A stretch of 64,000 nt of DNA. Origin: Adiantum capillus-veneris (lineage: Eukaryota; Streptophyta; Polypodiopsida; Polypodiales; Pteridaceae). The stretch lies in the NCBI GenBank assembly GCA_014529385.2, contig CM043960.1:37648781-37712780 (forward strand), read 5' to 3'. Position numbers and translations under genes: made by a program. The notes under the pieces are model-generated. The model saw nothing but the letters and a program-made list of their open reading frames with translations, had not been told where the DNA came from and ran no database searches. Every line of letters starts with the position of its first letter. The first letter of the stretch is position 1. Below are positions 11,928 to 22,665 of the stretch, piece after piece.

Positions 11928-12200
11928 CTACCAATTCGGTGTGTCTTTGTTTGTGCACATCCACGGAACTCCCAAAATCACTACCTCATTAAGGTTGATA
12001 TCCGCGACTACGTGACCCAGGCTGTTCATTGTTCCTTGATTGGCCACATTGAACCCTATAGTATTTGGCATTAGAGGTTCCCTTGTCATTTTTAAAAATA
12101 TTGAGTAGTTGAAGACATTTGCTCGTGCTCCAGTTTCCACTAATGCGCACTTGGTGGAACCATCATGAAGTTGAAGAAAAATTTGTAGATCTATGCCACC
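11928..12200 (-). pseudogene. Retropepsin-like fragment downstream of the G4 integrase
   Basis: Minus-strand text reads VETGARANVFNYSIF, then IGFNVANQGTMNSLG and ILGVPWM. The pattern (D/E)TGAxxNV followed about 50 residues on by VILGxPW fits the active-site loop and the ILG strand of a retroviral-type aspartic protease, with the catalytic D apparently replaced by E. In element orientation it comes after the integrase, which is not the normal gypsy order (protease, RT, RNase H, integrase). It may belong to another element abutted here. The call as a protease relic is moderate. Confidence 0.5.
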
Positions 12201-12283
12201 TAACCATGTAGGCTTTGTTTGAAGGAATGCAATTGGAGGAGGATGCTTCCTTGATGCTTTGTAGTTGTCCCGTTCTTTTTAAT

Positions 12284-13908
12284 TTAATATTCGCAGTTTA
12301 GCCTCCTCTTTTGCATGTGAAGCATTAATTTTTCATTCCTCTCATCAACTGCATGAATCATTGCTAACTCTTTTGGTGAGAGCAGCAAAAGGTATTTTTT
12401 TAACTTGCATCCACTTATCCAATTAGGCATTGTCTTTCCTGCTAATGTCGCAAGTTTAAAGGCACCGCTTTGTGATATATCATGGATCACAAATGGTCCC
12501 TTCCCTTGCTTTTTGAGTTTCTTGGAGTGTTGCTTCAGGATATAAACAAGTACATAATCCCCTTTCTGAAACTCCTTGCTTATGATGTGGTGTTCATGAA
12601 AAGACTTCATTTGTGCGCATAGATCCCTCCGATTGCCTTTAAGCGTGTTTCATCTAATTGTTCTAAGATGTCTAATAGAGATTTACCCTGTCCAACCTAG
12701 TTGGGTTGCAACTCAGAGGATTGATATCAAGAATTCCATAGGTGGTATAACATTTATTCGGAACACAAGATTAAATGGAGTGGTTCCAATGGACGTTTTA
12801 TATGCTACCATGTATACCCACAATGCTAAGTGCAATTTTAGATCCCAATCATTTCTTGAGTCACTAACAATTTTAGTCAATACTATGCATAATATTTTAT
12901 TCGTACTCTCCGCTTGTTCGTTAGCTTGGAGGTGATAGGGGGCATATTTTTTATGGATCACCATGAATCCATCTAACAAACTCTCAATGACAGTGTTCAA
13001 AAAGTGTGTTCCCCGATTACTTACTATCTCAATGGGTAGACCGTATCTGGTAAAAATGTTTTCAAATAAAAACCGTGATGTTGTGCGTGCGTCATTCGTC
13101 TATGTTGCTTTGGCCTCTACCCATTTGGTCAAATAGTCTGTTGCGACTATAATATATTGAGCATGTGTGCGATATTCGGGCAACATTATAGGGCCCACAA
13201 CATCAATGCCCCACTTGGCAAAATCTCGAGCTCCCATAATTGGTCATAATGGCAATTTGTCTCTATGCATGGGTGTCTTAGTGTGTTGGCACTCATCACA
13301 CCGTTTTACATATGTTTTTGCATCTGAGAACAAGGTTGGACACCATATCCCTGCATGAAGTATCTGCTTGTTTGTTTTGCTAAGAGAGAAATGTCCACCT
13401 ATTTGGCCTACATGTGCTTGTTCTAGAATGGAATAATATTTGCTTTCAATGGCACACAGTCACAATTGATCGTCTTTTCCTTTTCTGTATAGTTGATTTG
13501 AAGCAGCACATAGTGTGGTGTTTTCTCTTCAAAGGTTTTAAGTTGTACTTTAGACAGTCCCCCGGGGTCATTTTGTTTTGTAGATACTCCACAATGCCAA
13601 TACCCCATTTGGAGTACTCTAACGAGTGTTGTGTGCTCCAATGGTGGTTGTTTTATACATGTTTCACATGATTTTATGTAATCATGGATGTTTCGTCCCA
13701 TGTGTGGCCAATAGACCCCAAGTCTCATCAGGCTTTGGAATGTTTGCGCTTTCCCATGATGAAACCCTGTGATTTGTATGTGAGCAAGTCTTATGTATTG
13801 CTTTCGCTCGCTCAATTCTATACATAGTCTCATGATATTATTGTTTCCTTTGTTGTAAAGTCGTCCAGCCAAAAGGTGTAGAATTCTAGTCTGATGAATA
13901 ATCAACAA
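12284..13908 (-). pseudogene. Gypsy G4 integrase remnant
   Basis: On the minus strand, 13908-13423 has the H2C2 zinc-binding head (AHIQITGFHHGKAQTFQSLM, then YIKSCETCIKQPP). 13000-12713 has the end of the catalytic core (YHLQANEQAESTNKIL, the glutamate of the DDE triad, and NDWDLKLHLALW). 12610-12284 has the C-terminal domain (FQKGDYVLVYILKQHSKKL, GPFVIHDISQSGAFKLATL, MPNWISGCKLKKY). No chromodomain is seen, in keeping with a non-chromovirus. The middle of the core with both aspartates is scattered over frames. It is non-functional. Confidence 0.88.
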
Positions 13909-14010
13909 TTTCCTCTCTTCTTACGGTGAATAGAGGAATAACTTCTTCACTCCACCTTGGAACCATTTCAATGTTGAATAGATAGGAATCTAGAAGTTCA
14001 TCATCAATAC

Positions 14011-14790
14011 CTATGGGTGCTTCTCCATGGAGCAGCCTTGAAAGGTGATCTGCTCTTTGATGGTTGTTCCTTTCTTGACAACCATCGTGAAATCAAACTC
14101 AAGCAATACGATGAACCAACGAACGATCCTTCCCGTATTGCAAGGTTTGTTTACTAAGTACAATAATGCCAAGTGATCTACAAAAAAAATAAATTTGTTC
14201 GCAAGTAGGTAATGTCTAAACTTCTTATCAGAGTAGATCATTCCAAGAAATGCCCTTTTCGTAGTGGTATAGTTCTTTTCTGCCTTGTTTAGCTATCTAT
14301 GGAGTAACAAATGGGGAAATCCATGTTGTTCTCTCTTGGTTGTGCTAATATGCATCCTATGGCATAGGCTAAGGCATCTATATGGATGTGAAAGATCTTA
14401 TTCCAATATGATGAACCAACGAACGATCCTTCCCGTATTGCAAGGTTTGTTTACTAAGTACAATAATGCCAAGTGATCTACAAAAAAATTAAATTTGTTC
14501 GCAAGTAGGTAATGTCTAAACTTCTTATCAGCGTAGATCATTCCCAAAAATTCCCTTTTCGTAGTGGTATAGTTCTTTTCTGCCTTGTTTAGCTATCTAT
14601 GGAGTAACAAATGGGGAAATCCATGTTGTTCTCTCTTGGTTGTGCTAATATGCATCCTATGGCATAGGCTGAGGCATCTATATGGATGTGAGGGGCTCGC
14701 AAAATTGGAGCAAAAATTAATCCTTGCTCTAATTTTTGAAAAGCATTTTCACACTCTTCTATCCACTTGAACTTGGTGGAGAGCGTAAAG
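14011..14790 (-). pseudogene. Gypsy G4 RT end and RNase H, containing a 300-bp tandem duplication
   Basis: On the minus strand, from about 14790: FKWIEECENAFQKLEQGLIFAPIL (RT connection), then HIHIDA, AIGCILAQ, and FRHYLLANKFIFFVDHLALLYLVNKPCNTGRIVRW (RNase H). The RNase H coding block is present twice in direct tandem. The 5' part of RT is missing; homology stops near 14790 where the plus-strand LTR element begins. Confidence 0.85.
14106..14692. repeat. Tandem duplication, 300-bp unit, in the G4 RNase H region
   Basis: The sequence ATGATGAACCAACGAACGAT at about 14109 recurs exactly 300 bases later, and the match runs to GGCATCTATATGGATGTGA in both copies, with only a few differences. The unit is a multiple of three. 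Confidence 0.92.
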
Positions 14791-15358
14791 AGGTGTAGCT
14801 ATGAGGATATTAACATAGAGGCTTAGATAGCAAGGTAAGAAGACTAGGAGTCGAGGAGCTAGCTGTTAGCATGCTACCACAATAGAAGAATTTGGCCGAT
14901 GCTTATGACGCAATAGCATCAGCTCATAGAGCCATAGCAAGATACAAAGGAGTGATAGAAGATCGGAAGGTGTTTTTCATAGATGTCATCGACCAGGCAG
15001 GTACACTAGAGAATCAGCTCGCAATGGCCAAAATTTAGTTGGTAAGTGTGGAAGAGGAAATAATGGCCCAATGGCGCATAGTAAAAAAAAGCAAGGCTAG
15101 TCCTTGACTGACACCACTAGAAAAAACCAGTGCTATACCTTTTGATGCAAGCACTAGAATTTCAAAGCTAGGGATGTTTAGTCAAAATTCAATAAAAAAT
15201 GCGACAAGATGCCACAACAATGGTACTAGCTCAAGAGGAGAGTCTCGAAGTAGAGAATGCTACTCTCAAAAAGGAAAACAAAGAATTGAAACCTTTGGTA
15301 GCTGCATTACAAGCCAAGCCATGCTGCAGGAAACTTGAGTTTACTTACATAGACGATC

Positions 15359-16384
15359 ATGAATGGTGATGAACAAGGCAAGCAAGGAGATACACAAAGA
15401 GAGCCTGATGCTCAGCAGGGACAACAACAAACCCAACAAACAAAGTCATCTTCTGAAGTGACTCACTTGACTTTCAATAAAGGTCATGACAAAGGGAAAC
15501 AACAGGCTACCCAAGAGATTCCAGAAACAAGTACAGCTAAAGAAACAAGAGTAGAGGGTACCAACAAGCCTAAAACTCTAGCTAAAAGAGCATATTGCTT
15601 AACAAAACAAGCCCTAGTTGAGATGAAAGAAAAGATTGCAGAAACACAGGAGGAGCATTGTAAAAAGGCACTAAAATGGGAGATCAAAATCCTCCATTCA
15701 GTCAAACCGAAGACAATTGATGAGGATTGGTATACCCATTCACTCCCTCTTCCTCTAATAAGGTATGAATGTTTGTGTGGGAAAGTCACCATCAAAGAGG
15801 AAATGTTAGAAGCTCAACCACAAGAGAAAAATCCAAAGTGGAGAATGGATTGGCTTGAGACGCATCCAGAGTGGAGGATTCATATGATGAGGGCGCCCAC
15901 TTCCCTTGAAAAAGATGTTACTTTCTGCCCAGTGCCCCAAATGCAGACATGGATTCAGCATGAAACACTACAAAAGTGAAATCGCAACTAGATGAACTAC
16001 CTAGCATTTCCACAACCCAAAGATAAAGAAAGATCAGATGAGAAATACATGCTCAACACTCTCTTAGCAACAGTCAAGAAGTATGAAGGACTTCCCGATC
16101 TATCATGCTAGATGCTCAAGAAAATATGCAGAATGATGGATGCATGCATTATGATGTATCATAAACCATGTATTTCAAAAACTCCATGGTTATCCTTTAT
16201 GGAAGGAAACAGGGGTTTAGTCTACAACCTTAGTAAGGACCCATATGAGCAAATAATATATGGCTTCTTTGCACGTCTTATGTTCATGCCATCCCGTTTT
16301 AGGACCACTTTTAAAGAAGCTTTTTATACAGAACACCACTCTCTTTGGTCAAAAAGTAGACACAATGAAACCCTTTGCCCTTGA
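15359..16384 (+). pseudogene. Unknown protein of the LTR element, with in-frame stops
   Basis: One frame runs from ATG 15359 (MNGDEQGKQGDTQ) to 15979, and the same frame resumes through 16112-16384, broken by TGA at 15977-15979 and at least two more stops. The first 70 residues are glutamine/lysine-rich and low in complexity. Next come a charged helix (ALVEMKEKIAETQEEHCKKA) and a tryptophan-rich section (WRMDWLETHPEWRIHM). Upstream at 15220-15350 other frames encode a heptad-like stretch (ENATLKKENKELKPL) suggesting a coiled coil. I do not recognise a family and see no RT, protease or integrase motif. It could be a gag-like protein or a captured gene of a non-autonomous element. Confidence 0.4.
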
Positions 16385-16521
16385 GGACAGAGACTTGGCA
16401 AGAGAATATCAAGAAGGATAACAAGAGTAAGCCAAGGGCTTCTTTCAATGGCGACCTTTCATTCGCCAATAGCCTTGATTCTGATTCATGTCGAGGATGA
16501 CATGAAATAGGAGGAGGGGAA

Positions 16522-17000
16522 TGTTGGAAGATTCCAATGACAATGAAGACCAAGTGTATACCACAAGAAATTCCATCATCCTTGTAATATCAATTTATTG
16601 TAATATTTTTTCCAAAACCCGTATATGTTGTCATGACATAATTCTAAAGCTTGAGATGTAACTTTTGTTATTATTGCGGTAAAATTCAGCGAGGGTATAA
16701 AAGACACTTTTGTAAAGTTTTTGACATTAGAATTATTATAAACAAGAAGCAAATAAGGTTCTTCTGTACATCATGTGTTATCGTTTCTTCACTGTGAATT
16801 CATTTCTTTGCACTGCACTGCACGTTTGTCGCATCAAAATTGAGGACATCGTTGTGTTAGTCTCATCGAGCTCTACGTGTGGATACCTACATTGCAAGCG
16901 CTTTGCAAAAATCAAACAACAACTTCTACAACCTTCCACGTGACATCTTACTATCCAAAAGTTGTAAAGTGATTCCGTCAATTGCATAAGATTCTTGGCA
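16522..17000 (+). repeat. Putative 3' LTR with TATA box (outer end approximate)
   Basis: It starts TGTTGGAAGATTCC directly after a purine tract. TATAAAAG at 16696-16703 would drive a transcript from about 16725. No partner LTR is in the window. Confidence 0.5.
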
Positions 17001-18007
17001 CTTAAAAGAACCTAGTAGGCAAGTCTGAAATCCGAAATGTTGACCTGCATCTAGGCTATTGGAAAAATTGTGCCTTTTTGGAGGTTGGATTGTGATTTTG
17101 ATGACCCAATTCTGTCCTATATAGTCTCATGAGGCTGCCAATTGAGTTTGGAGTCAATTGAAGCTGATTTGCTTGTAGATTTTCATGTGGTTGTGTAAGA
17201 ATTGGAGGATTGAATCCAGGATTCCAATAGATAGAATGCATTTTGAGAGTCAAAGTGGAGTGTATTGTGTTCATACAAGAGACTAAAAACCTCTTGGCAT
17301 GTCTCCATGCCCTAGTCAAGTCACTTGCTTCCCAGGTGTTGACATTTTAGTCTTGGTCCGTCTCTTTATGAGATGTGATAGGTATTGGCTGATATGGTCC
17401 CTTGACAATAGCAAAAGTGTGGCATGATCTAAGTGAAGATGAATGCTATATATGATGGAGCTCCATGACAATTGACCTCATCTCATCCTCTCCACAATGC
17501 ATGAGTGGCCCCAGGCAGGGATGTCCACATTGACATCCGTCAAGTTCAAATTTTGAACTAAACAATTGCATATTGCCTATTTGTTCTAGCATAAATCACT
17601 TATGTTTGAACTTTGAACTAGCTTCACTTCTAGGCTAGGCACGAACACTTAAGTTCAAGTGGCTTACTCAAAGCTCCTTCAAATGAAGGTCTCTCAAGTC
17701 TCAAATGTCAAAGCTCCTCAAGCCACGTGTTGTGTATGTTTTTTGGTCTTCCTGACAACTCAATCTCAAGGCCCACTTTGGCACTCCCTTGCACCAAGGC
17801 TTTGTCACTATTTTTTAGGCATCATTGTCTCATGAAATCTACATACTTGGACTCGCATTCTCTATGGCTCTTTCATGCTTGACCTACTTACTTATCATTG
17901 AACATCAGTCGCTTGCTTTGATCTCTCTCACACACAAATTGCTAGTTCATAACAATTTGCTATTGCACTTTGCCACAAACGCCAAATTGTGTCTCTAAAT
18001 TGAAAGT
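17001..18007. other. Unassigned intergenic sequence
   Basis: I see no gene, RNA or clear repeat here. The short open frames on both strands lack recognisable motifs. Confidence 0.6.
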
Positions 18008-18772
18008 TGTTGTATCGCAGGGGAATCCTTGTGCATCATGTGTGAGCCACTGAAGCTGCAAACACACAACCTGTGTGCAAGAAAACTCACATACACAGTT
18101 GGGTGTGGCACTCACCTCTGTGTCACTCGCCAAAATATTCCTTTTTGCTGGAATAATATGGCTGGACGATGGTCCGAAAGTGGTTGGAAAATGGCTGATC
18201 TTTTGGCCGGTAATCAATGGACGGTGGCTGATTTCTAGGCAGACTTATCTTCTCAAGGGCGACCACAAATGGGTGCATGGGGGAATTCAACTTGGACTTG
18301 TCTACACAAGGGCGGCTACACACGACTGCCTCTCATGAGAGAGGGCAACCCTTTTGGCCTATAAAAAGAGTCCTCTTCTACACACAAAATGCATTGTAAA
18401 GTTAATGAAACAAGGTGTGTGTGAGGTGGTGAGAGTGAAGCAAGGCGGGAGTTCCATTAAGGGTAAAATCCCTTTGTAACCTACTTCTAGTTTGAAGCAC
18501 TAAAGCCATTGAGTGGCTGCTTTCCCGTGGATGTAGCCCACATTGGGTGCTCTCTCTGTCTCTCTCTCTATAATCTCTCGTGTTTGAAAATTATCTCTCT
18601 CCATTAAGTAAACTACTCTAATATCTAATTAGCTACGTCCTATTTCCTAACAACAAGGAGAGCCAAGCAAACCATACATTCAAGAATGAGAAAAAGTTAG
18701 GGTTATAACCACTCATGTGAGTCATCCCATCCACACCTGGATGCCCACACTTGGCTTACAATCAATATGCTA

Positions 18773-18840
<68 letters not shown>

Positions 18841-18947
18841 GAATATGGCGTGCACCTATCATTGGCCATCACCCATGAATACATGTGTGGATCCAACAAG
18901 ACCAGCCCATAACTCAAGAGTAATAACAAGAATGAACAAAGGTAACA
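18008..18947 (-). repeat. 3' LTR of gypsy G3 (left copy) with an extra internal block
   Basis: The ends match the right copy (18008-18130 and 18650-18947). The middle block, about 18131-18650, does not. It makes this LTR 940 bp against 518 bp and contains a plus-strand TATA-like CTATAAAAAG at about 18358, so it may be a small insertion such as a solo LTR. A (CT)n run is at 18776-18837. Confidence 0.75.
18776..18837. repeat. (CT)n microsatellite
   Basis: About 31 uninterrupted CT units inside the G3 LTR. The other LTR has a longer run at the same place (61317-61404), so length has drifted since insertion. Confidence 0.97.
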
Positions 18948-18960
18948 TTCTCCCCTTCCT
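18948..18960 (-). other. Polypurine tract of gypsy G3
   Basis: The minus-strand sequence AGGAAGGGGAGAA directly abuts the LTR start TGTTACC. It would prime plus-strand DNA synthesis. Confidence 0.75.
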
Positions 18961-20028
18961 AATGTAAATTCTGCCCTCAAAATCTAGGAAGGTATGTTCA
19001 AAAAGTAGGAACTTGGTGGGTCCACTCGTATGGGTATTGTAGTAATTAAATGTCCTGATGAGAGTAGTGGCCCATGGACCCCCTCTCAATCAGGAAGTTT
19101 AATCCTACAAGATGTTGCACTGGTCCTGTGTAAGAGCTTGACTCTTTAGCTTCCCTCGAACACTGCAAAATCAATCAATAATGATATAATCATTGCATTC
19201 TCATAAGAACTTGGATAATTAAAAATCATATGCAATGAATAAGCACACAAAATGATTGGTAACAAAATATTAAACAATTTGTTGAGTAGTAAACATGAAA
19301 ATGTAATATACTCAAACTCATAAACACTTGTAAAGGTCAACAAATCAAAAAGTCCACGGTGGCTAATTCAATTTTCAATAGGCGCTAAAGGTCAACTATT
19401 GATACCATGGGCAAGATAGTCAGACTCCCTTTATAATACTTAAGCTAAAGGTCAAGAAGGATTAAGCCCACTAGAAGCACTAGCGCACTACACACAATGC
19501 TTCATAATATTGGATTAAGAGCCTAAGTAACCATTGAGAATTAGGAAGGCATCTCCTATGGTATTAAGAGAAGATCTCTAACGTTTTACCTTGGTCAAAC
19601 TAGCTTAGCCAAAATTCTTGATTGATAAACCTAAACAAGGGGCTATGACATAAAATTATATTGAATCTAATGTCTAATACTAAGCAAAATTTTTTTTCTT
19701 TTCTACCAATCACGATTAAAATAGACATACGTCGATGATAGAAAAGACAACAACCAATGATAATGGACAAGAAACACCTGTTTGTGCGGGCCATCATGCT
19801 TGATTCGATGAGTGAATTGGAAAAAGATTGTCTGATGTTTGAAAGCCAAGCTACTGCAATATGTTCCTGACTATAGGAAATACCTCTAGGAGGCATATCA
19901 ATGGAAAGAGGCAACTAAACCATATTGAACAGAATCAAAACAACATAAAGAACCCTAACCTATCTATTGCACTACCCTATAGGGTCAAGGAAATAGGATA
20001 TTGTCTAAATTGGTTGGTAGCCCCAAGG
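18961..20028 (-). other. G3 internal sequence without a recognisable gene
   Basis: This lies between the polypurine tract and the first minus-strand coding remnants. No motif is recognised. Confidence 0.5.
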
Positions 20029-21268
20029 CTAAACCTCTACCCTCATCGTCTCCTCAAGATAAATAAAGTCATCCTCAATGAGACCATGCGTCCCATTCAT
20101 GAAATCATGTAAATCTTCCTCGTCAAATGCACATAGATTCACTAAGAATGTCACTAGGCATGGATATTCATGTTGCTCAAAAGAATAATCTTGTGCAATT
20201 GGAGAGACGTTCTCCATTAGTAGGAATCAATCGTGGTGAAGAGATGTATCAGCCATTCTAACTCCTCAAATTTTTTCTTACATGCTAGTGTATCTACCAA
20301 ATCCCATTTAGAGGTAAGCACAAGGTAGACAATGTGAAATACTTGAGAAAAGTAAAGAGGGTACCTCTCACCCAACGTAGGAGTGGATGAGTCTGGTGTA
20401 CTAGCCATATCTATACGCATAGATATATTTTGGTTAGTTTGCAAATATCATAAGGGTTGTGTCATTGTGCATGATGTGTCATTATGAGTTTCGGTTTATG
20501 GACGAGATCTTGTTGGTTTCAAGCTTTTTGTTTGGTGGCTCTAGCTCTTTTACTCTCTTTTTTTTTTGTTTTAGTATAGGGCTATCTATATACATTCCCT
20601 AAGATTAGGAGGTTAAGAGGTCAGGGAGGAAGGTTAAGAGGGAAGCAAGCAAATGATGGATGCCAGTAAAGACTCCCCCTTCCTTGGGTAGATCATACCT
20701 TTTGGAAAGATGTCATCGCCGCTTGAAACCACTTGTTCCAAGTTGTAATGGGTGAAGACTTTGACCAATAGTTTTTCGTCACCCTAGGCATTTCATCAAG
20801 TTACAAGGGTGGTAAGGTACTCTCCCATGATCTTACTTGCAACATTGCTTTAGGTGGTGAACTTACAATGGGAGGTACTAATTATTTCTTATTTTTCTAT
20901 ATATTTATAGAGGTAGGTGGAGGTTGTGTAGAAGCTTATATTTTTGTGGATGAACTACATGAAGCTTCATTGGACTTCCCTATTCCTAAGCTAGGTGATA
21001 CAAATCATTCTCGCTTTGGTACCCAAACTAGCTTTGGAACAGGTGTGTAGTATTCCGTGATCTTTCCCTTCCCGCGGTCTTCAATCAGCTTCATAGTTAC
21101 ATGATCCAACTCACATGGATCTATAGGTGATAGGAGAGAACACAATTTACGTTTAGGCACCCAGATTTGATCATTTTCAGCATAGTAGTCAAGAATCTCA
21201 TGAGACCCAAGAAGGCATGTCAATCTTATTATTCTGCATCTCCAACTCGATAACCTTATGGATGCCAT
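20029..21268 (-). pseudogene. G3 internal coding remnant with W-V-P-K motifs
   Basis: Minus-strand fragments run from 21268 down to 20029 in more than one frame. The first (21268-21005, 87 residues) contains NDQIWVPKRK and, 45 residues later, PKLVWVPKRE. The same W-(V/I)-P-K motif is repeated in gypsy G1 at 55270-55560, so G3 and G1 share this region. The next two (20444-20217 and 20217-20029) are acidic and unrecognised (SSTPTLGERYPLYF; FDEEDLHDFMNGTHG). No enzymatic domain is visible. Confidence 0.5.
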
Positions 21269-21301
21269 TGCAAACTCTTTGTTTTTTCTCCTCTACACTG
21301 G

Positions 21302-21811
21302 TGTTGATGGCTGGGTTAACAACACGACATAACTCAACAAAGCCTTATTTTCTAAGAGTTATGGAATGCTGAGGATTATGGTTATAAACATCATTTGTAA
21401 TAAGTAGGTAGTCTAGTAGCAGAAGCCGTGGTGCAATGGCACTTTCAGATTGTAAATACAAAGCCATTTGACCCCTCAAACTCTATTTTAGGCTTAACCT
21501 AAGGTGACCTTAGTATATAAGGTACCTACGTTATTTTGTAAAGAAAACTTTATCATCATAACCAAGTTTTAACCTGTCGTCGACTGTGTGTGAGAGAGGA
21601 AGAGAGAGAGCGTGAGCTTCATCCTGGTGCTACTCCCCGCTCATCACATTGTAGATTTAATTACACCATCGCGCTAGCCTCGGCAAGAGCTACGAGACAA
21701 TCCCAAGCATTCCTTGCGGAACAGAGCTGACGCATCTACGAGCTCTTTGCGCTTGTAAGTATATAAAACGATGTCTGTTTTTTGCCTGCCAGTAGTCGTT
21801 AGAATCGTAGC
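21302..21811 (+). repeat. 5' LTR of G1, left part (before the MULE)
   Basis: This aligns with 57646 onward of the 3' LTR with a few percent differences. It contains a TATATAAGG box near 21512, where the other LTR has TATATAATG. The MULE interrupts it after AATCGTAGC. Confidence 0.92.
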
Positions 21812-22403
21812 GAGTGTTACTGTTCTTCGAGCGATGTTTTTCGAGCAATCCTAGTTTCCGAGCAGGTCTTGGTGGAAGGGTACTCCTATTAGACAAGGTG
21901 GTCTTGTATGCAGTTATCCATGAAAACTACAAAGCTATAAATTAGATCTCGTTCTTGAATACATATTAAATTAGATCTCGTTCTAGTTTCCGAGCAGGTC
22001 TTGGTGGAAGGGTACTCCTATTAGACAAGGTGGTCTTGTATGCAGTTATCCATGAAAACTACAAAGCTATAAATTAGATCTCGTTCTTGAATACATATTG
22101 ACAAGAATGAATTTTGGTGCTTGAAAAGGACATAGAGAACTTTACCTACAAGAGGATACATGCTGCATTGATCAATACAAATGGAATGCCTAAATCAATT
22201 GTTTATTTATATACACCCTAATCTCATGTCTAGAAAGAGAGAGAGAGAATTCTAGACTGCAACAATAACAATACACATTTAAATGGAAGACTCTTGGATA
22301 CTAAATTTTTGTTATCAAAAAGACATAACAGATTATAGCTAAAAATAAGGATTTCATGTACGATCAATGAAACAAAATGTAACAATAATTTACAATGATT
22401 CAC
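21812..22403 (+). repeat. Left terminal inverted repeat of the MULE
   Basis: It is the reverse complement of about 32959-33447, with most bases matching. It carries an extra tandem duplication: the block starting CTAGTTTCCGAGCAGG at 21851 starts again at 21983 (132-bp unit). This makes it about 100 bp longer than the right TIR. Confidence 0.92.
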
Positions 22404-22665
22404 TCTGTCAAAACAAAAAGTAAAAACAATGATGGCAATATACTCCAAGCTTCATAGCAAAATGTATGCTCTTTGATTTTATATTGCTATAGTTTTCGAT
22501 CCATTAGATAGTAGCGAAAGAGGCATCTCCGTATCGATGTAAAATATACACCAAAAAGTTTCTAGTTGTTGCTTGGTCGCGATCAACAATAGAATAAAGA
22601 ACAAAACGTTATTGAAAACCAACAAATACATGATACCTGATTCAAAATTTAACTTATACAAAATT
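22404..22665. other. MULE subterminal sequence
   Basis: This lies between the left TIR and the 3' end of the ParB-like gene. AT-rich, no gene seen. Confidence 0.6.

Larger units (their letters stand above)
14791..17000 (+). mobile_element. 3' part of a plus-strand LTR element with an unknown ORF
   Basis: The ORF region (15359-16390) is followed by a purine-rich tract GGAGGAGGGGAA (about 16510-16521) and then TGTTGGAAGATTCC, a typical 3' LTR start at 16522. The LTR has a TATA box (GGGTATAAAAGAC, TATAAAAG at 16696). No 5' LTR is visible to the left, and the outer end of the 3' LTR cannot be fixed, so 17000 is approximate. It truncates gypsy G4. Confidence 0.55.
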
